Shown here piece after piece: positions 59,003 through 62,568 of a stretch of 62,568 bases of DNA. The stretch is from positions 1 through 62,568 of the forward strand of contig CAZANP010000003.1 in the NCBI GenBank assembly GCA_964486555.1, read 5' to 3'. Source of the DNA: 4484-232 sp964486555. GTDB taxonomy: Bacteria > Thermotogota > Thermotogae > Thermotogales > Thermotogaceae. Positions within the stretch are counted from its first letter, which is position 1. The number at the start of each line of letters is the position of its first letter. The notes under the pieces are model-generated. The model did not search any database and was not told the origin of the DNA. It saw only the letters and a program-made list of their open reading frames with translations. Made by a program: the position numbers and the translations under genes.

Positions 59003-59693
59003 CGTATATCACTCTCACGCTGAAAGGATCATTCAACCTCAAATAGAAACTGGGATACAGCCCTTTTTGTGAAAGCCCAAGGAATAAGTTCAAAGATCCC
59101 TTCACGCCCTTCAAATCGAAATCTTTCCAGAGGCCAAAATCCACACAAAATCCCTTAAACCACCCTACACCAGAGAAAAATCCCTTATCTGCAAACCCAA
59201 CTGAAAAGATCGAATCTCCAAAGTGCATTCCCACGCTCATTCTCGGAATTTTCAGAAGGGCTTTTGAGAAGTTCAACGAATGATGGGATATGTAGGAGAA
59301 ATAATCGCTGGATATGGAATAACCTAGAATTTTCGTGGAGGACCTTCCTTCGTTTATGGCAAAAGCTTTCTCGGATCCGATCGTGTAAAACGTTCTCGTT
59401 TCCGTGGACACAGGGAATGAAGATTTTACCTTCAGATCCATCGATATACTCCAGCTGTTACCGACGGAGAGAGCAAATCTCTTGATAGTCTCTCCTTTTT
59501 TGACCTTTAAAAGAATCAGATTCTTGTAATGAACATCTTTTCTCTCAAATGAGAATCCTAGAGATATTTTATAGTTCCAAATTTCCAGAAACACGCTATC
59601 ACCAACTGACACGAAGAATCCATCTGGATAAAGGAAAAAAGAAGATGCCATCAGAAAGGTTGGAAAAAGAAGGATGATGATCCATGTTCTCAT
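58968..59693 (-). CDS. small secreted beta-rich protein, possible outer-membrane barrel
   Basis: About 241 residues with a signal peptide (RTWIIILLFPTFLMASSF) and then alternating short beta-strand-like segments rich in Gly, Phe, Ser and Tyr (KISLGFSFERKD, SVGFADKGFFSGVGWF). It ends in RWFAGVEF; a terminal Phe is the classic recognition residue for barrel assembly. Thermotogales have an outer toga, so a surface location is plausible. The start ATG 59693 follows GGAAGGTG and overlaps nothing but abuts the gatB stop. Confidence 0.68.
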   Translation of the reverse strand: MRTWIIILLFPTFLMASSFFLYPDGFFVSVGDSVFLEIWNYKISLGFSFERKDVHYKNLILLKVKKGETIKRFALSVGNSWSISMDLKVKSSFPVSTETRTFYTIGSEKAFAINEGRSSTKILGYSISSDYFSYISHHSLNFSKALLKIPRMSVGMHFGDSIFSVGFADKGFFSGVGWFKGFCVDFGLWKDFDLKGVKGSLNLFLGLSQKGLYPSFYLRLNDPFSVRVIYDEKRWFAGVEF

Positions 59694-59694
59694 A

Positions 59695-61146
59695 TCATTC
59701 ACCTTCCAGAAGTTTCCTTGCTATCTCATTGGCAAGTTTTGGATTAGCTTTCCCTTTCGTTTCTCTCATTACAGCCCCTATGAAGAATCCCATCACACCT
59801 TTCTTTCCCTTCCTGTACTGCTCCACAGCTTTTGGATTTTCTTCCATAGCCTTTTTGATGATACTTTCTATGAGCTTTGGATCATTTATTTGAACAAGAC
59901 CTCTCTCTTCTACTATCTTGGAGGGCATCTTACCTGTCTTGAAAACCTCGGGGAATATTTCCTTGGCGATCTTTATAGATATCTTTCCCTCATCCATCAA
60001 TCTGAAAAGATCTGCAAAATGCTCTGGCTTTATCTTCATGTCTGAGATATCCATGTCCTTTTCCTTCAACTCCCTTAAAAGTTCTGTCATGATCCAGTTG
60101 CTTAGCTCTTTGGGTTTTCTGACGATCTTTACACACTCTTCGTAAAAATTTGCCAGCTCTTTGGTGGAGGTCAGAACCATGGCATCGTATTCTGGTAAAC
60201 CGTATTCTTTCACGAACCTTTCCGCTTTCTGATCGGGAAGCTCAGGTAAGCTTTTTCTAATGTTTTCTATGAATTCCTCCGTGAGAATCACAGGGGGGAT
60301 ATCTGGTTCTGGAAAGTATCTGTAGTCACTTTCTTCCTCTTTTCCCCTCATCGACACGGTTGTCTTCGTTGAGAGATCCCAGCCTCTGGTTTCCCTTTCA
60401 ACATCTTCGCCTTTTTTCATAGCCTCGACTATCCTGTTGTATTCATACTCAAGAGCTTTCTCGACGAATTTGAAGGAATTCATGTTTTTGACTTCGACTC
60501 TGTTGCTCTGCCTTCCCGTCTCCAGATCCACAACGGATATGTTCGCATCGCACCTCAAAGCACCCTTCTCCATGTCTCCGGAACTCACATCGGTGTACCT
60601 CACTATGGATCTCAGTTTCTCCATGAAAACCCTCGCTTCCTTTGGAGAGGATATATCGGGTTCTGTGACTATCTCTATGAGAGGAACCCCACATCTATTC
60701 ATGTCGACGAGACTGTACAAGGCTTTTGTTATGGAATCGCTCTCGTGAATTAGTTTCCCCGCATCTTCTTCTATGTGGAGTCGCCTTATCCTTATCCTCT
60801 TCTTCCCTTCCTCACCCTGTATCTCCACGTATCCATCTTGGGCCAATGGGTAGAAGTACTGCGTTATCTGATAACCCTTCGGTAAATCCGGGTAGAAATA
60901 GTTCTTTCTATCGAACCTTGAGAAAAGATTTATCTTGCAATTCAAAGCGAGAGCCGCTTTCACAGCCAGAACTATCATCTCCTCATTTGGAATGGGAAGA
61001 GCTCCAGGTTGCCCTGTGCAGACCGGGCATATCGCTGTGTTTGGAGGAAGATCGAAGACATCCGCTCTGCAGGAACAGAACGCTTTTGTTCTCGTGGACA
61101 GTTGAACATGTATTTCAAGCCCTATCACAGCTTTGTATCTCATCAT
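59695..61146 (-). CDS. gatB: aspartyl/glutamyl-tRNA amidotransferase subunit B
   Basis: A 483-residue subunit that binds misacylated Asp-tRNA(Asn) or Glu-tRNA(Gln), activates it and receives ammonia from GatA. Hallmarks are AVIGLEIHVQL, CPVCTGQPGALP, FYPDLPKGYQITQ, EEDAGKLIH and DMNRCGVPLIEIVTEPD. The C-terminal YqeY-like tRNA-binding tail ends GMxxGAVMRETKGKANPKLAN. It overlaps gatA by 4 bases. No gatC is seen nearby. Confidence 0.97.
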   Translation of the reverse strand: MMRYKAVIGLEIHVQLSTRTKAFCSCRADVFDLPPNTAICPVCTGQPGALPIPNEEMIVLAVKAALALNCKINLFSRFDRKNYFYPDLPKGYQITQYFYPLAQDGYVEIQGEEGKKRIRIRRLHIEEDAGKLIHESDSITKALYSLVDMNRCGVPLIEIVTEPDISSPKEARVFMEKLRSIVRYTDVSSGDMEKGALRCDANISVVDLETGRQSNRVEVKNMNSFKFVEKALEYEYNRIVEAMKKGEDVERETRGWDLSTKTTVSMRGKEEESDYRYFPEPDIPPVILTEEFIENIRKSLPELPDQKAERFVKEYGLPEYDAMVLTSTKELANFYEECVKIVRKPKELSNWIMTELLRELKEKDMDISDMKIKPEHFADLFRLMDEGKISIKIAKEIFPEVFKTGKMPSKIVEERGLVQINDPKLIESIIKKAMEENPKAVEQYRKGKKGVMGFFIGAVMRETKGKANPKLANEIARKLLEGE

Positions 61147-62555
61147 GCCACCTCCGCCATAGGGAATCTACCATTCTCGTTGTAGGGAGATGATTTTTCG
61201 ACGGTTCTTCCTATTCTGAGAACTTTCGAGTCATCGAATCTCTTACCCATTATCTGAATTCCCACGGGAAGACCTTTAGAAAACCCGAAAGGAATGCTCA
61301 GGGCTGGGAAACCACCGAGATTTGCAGGTATTGTGAATATATCCATGAGGTAATATGTCAGAGGATCCTTTATCTCTCCTATTTTGTATGCAGGTACAGG
61401 AGAAGTTGGTGTCAGGATGGCATCAAAATTTTCAAGAATTTCGTTCATCTCGTCTGAGATCTTTTTTCTAACTCTCTGAGCTTTGTCGAAATACGCTTCG
61501 TAATATGCGGCGCTCAGGGTGAAGGTTCCGAGCATGATCCTTCTTCTAACTTCTTCACCGAACCCTTCGTTCCTGGTCCTCATGTAGGTTTCTTTGAGAC
61601 CCTCTTTTTCTATTCTCAAACCGTATTTGACTCCATCGTATCTTGCAAGGTTGGAACTTGCTTCCGCAGGTGCAATTATATAGTACGTTGCAACAGAGTA
61701 CTTCAAATGTGGCATGCTGACTCTCTCAACACTCGCTCCTAATTTTTCTAAAAGTTTTATAAATTCTTCGAAAGATTCCGCAACGCCATCATCCAACCCT
61801 TGAGAGTAAACTTCATGAGGAACTGCAAATTTCATACCCTCGATTCCATCTTCTATCCCTTCTAAAAAGTTCATTTTTCTGTCGACGGTCGTTGAATCGT
61901 TGGGGTCCTTACCGTATATTATCTCCATGATGATGGCAGCATCTCTAACCGTTTTGGTTATGGGTCCTATCTGATCCAGAGAACTTGCAAAGGCAACAAG
62001 ACCGTATCTTGAGACCAAACCGTAGGTTGGTTTGAACCCGACAACACCGCAGAAAGCTGCTGGTTGCCTTATCGATCCCCCCGTGTCACTACCAAGGGAT
62101 GCTATCACCATACCAGCCGAAACGGCTGCAGCTGATCCCCCACTGCTGCCGCCAGGTACTCTTTCCAGATCCCAGGGGTTTCTGGTCACAAAAAAGGCGG
62201 ATCTTTCAGTACTGGAACCCATGGCGAATTCATCCAAATTCGTTTTACCGACAATAGCAAATCCTGCTTTTTTCAACTTTTTCACGGCAGTTGCATCATA
62301 GGGGGAATCATAATTTCCCAGAATTTTGGAAGCGCACGTTGTTTTCGTACCAAAAACAAGTATGTTATCCTTTATCGCAATGGGAATACCCCAAAACTTC
62401 CCTGTCTCCCAACTGGGATTTTCTACAAGACTGATGAAAGCCTTCACCTTATCATCAAGCTTCTTTATGGTGTCGAGGGATTCTTTGATGAGAGATTTCC
62501 TCCTTTCATCACTGAGTTTGAGAGCCTCTTCTATAGTCAACTCTTTATACGTCAA
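61143..62555 (-). CDS. gatA: aspartyl/glutamyl-tRNA amidotransferase subunit A
   Basis: About 470 residues, an amidase-signature enzyme that releases ammonia from glutamine. The Ser-cisSer-Lys triad is in PIAIKDN (Lys), GGSSGGSAAAVSAG and SDTGGSIRQPAAFCG (Ser). TTG 62555 gives a 6-base spacing to GGAGGTG at the window edge; the GTG at 62564 would overlap the ribosome site. The coding region is complete, and the promoter lies beyond the window. Confidence 0.97.
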   Translation of the reverse strand: MTYKELTIEEALKLSDERRKSLIKESLDTIKKLDDKVKAFISLVENPSWETGKFWGIPIAIKDNILVFGTKTTCASKILGNYDSPYDATAVKKLKKAGFAIVGKTNLDEFAMGSSTERSAFFVTRNPWDLERVPGGSSGGSAAAVSAGMVIASLGSDTGGSIRQPAAFCGVVGFKPTYGLVSRYGLVAFASSLDQIGPITKTVRDAAIIMEIIYGKDPNDSTTVDRKMNFLEGIEDGIEGMKFAVPHEVYSQGLDDGVAESFEEFIKLLEKLGASVERVSMPHLKYSVATYYIIAPAEASSNLARYDGVKYGLRIEKEGLKETYMRTRNEGFGEEVRRRIMLGTFTLSAAYYEAYFDKAQRVRKKISDEMNEILENFDAILTPTSPVPAYKIGEIKDPLTYYLMDIFTIPANLGGFPALSIPFGFSKGLPVGIQIMGKRFDDSKVLRIGRTVEKSSPYNENGRFPMAEVA

Positions 62556-62568
62556 TTCGTTCACCTCC

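Noticed and set aside
1..62568. tRNA, rRNA, CRISPR or known riboswitch
   Set aside because: No cloverleaf-like sequence, regular short repeats with spacers or recognisable aptamer was seen, and the gaps between genes are too short to hide most of these. This was by eye; a covariance-model search would be decisive.

Overview
The window looks like a chromosome segment from a member of the Thermotogales (a Thermotoga relative). This rests on gene content and order: a murE-murF-mraY-murD-ftsW-murG-murC cluster divergent from a glgD-glgC ... rnfC-D-G-E-A-B-dprA block; a glmU-prs-rplY-pth block; a MurE that carries a DDPR motif of the kind I recall for Thermotoga maritima MurE; purine-rich coding strands; very tight gene packing; and many GTG and TTG starts. 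I see no tRNA, rRNA, CRISPR array, insertion sequence or prophage. No gene-free stretch exceeds 300 bases; the longest is about 155 bases (15853-16008).

Layout. 1-8556 (minus): an operon of AroM-family protein, peptide-binding protein, two Dpp/Opp permeases, M20 amidohydrolase, two Opp ATPases, DUF1177 protein and an XRE-cupin regulator; it looks like an uncharacterised route for importing and hydrolysing a peptide-like or N-acylated compound. 8666-9812: sfsA and a convergent YbaK-type editing domain. 9890-22479 (plus): DUF72, a small acidic protein, an EamA transporter, glmU, prs, rplY, pth, a zinc/UVR protein, then a compact chemosensory-like set (CheW-like protein, CheA-like kinase without P2, REC-GGDEF diguanylate cyclase, MCP-like receptor with a shortened tip), then yqeY, a methyltransferase and a coiled-coil protein. 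22481-28169 (minus): a nucleoside-type BMP ABC transporter with two tandem binding proteins, behind a promoter that overlaps two GGAAC-N8-GTTC half-site pairs.

28292-40103 (minus): one long co-directional run, starting with a hypothetical protein and an RlmI-like methyltransferase, then GlgD and GlgC (glycogen precursor), a tail-anchored protein, a pilin-like protein, a radical SAM protein, the Rnf ion-translocating ferredoxin:NAD complex with an unusually short RnfB, and DprA. 40189-48614 (plus): the peptidoglycan precursor and ftsW operon. 48588-52433 (minus): Ogt, a bifunctional penicillin-binding protein, two unrecognised proteins and a YfcE-type phosphoesterase. 52585-57276 (plus): dCMP-deaminase-like protein, beta and gamma subunits of a 2-oxoacid:ferredoxin oxidoreductase with no alpha subunit alongside, DgkA-type lipid kinase, CheB, a LysM-M23 peptidase and a DUF523 protein. 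57253-62555 (minus): gatA, gatB, a small secreted beta-rich protein ending in Phe, a HemW-like radical SAM protein and a hypothetical protein.

Genes within each run are joined by 4-base overlaps or short gaps, so most work as operons. Convergent runs often overlap at their stops with no separating terminator. Two strong hairpins do occur, each directly at the stop codon of an ABC binding-protein gene and ahead of the membrane and ATPase genes, a layout expected to give more binding protein than transporter. The best candidates for undescribed biology are the chemosensory/c-di-GMP set at 16009-21061 and the AroM/DUF1177/M20/Opp operon at 7-8556.
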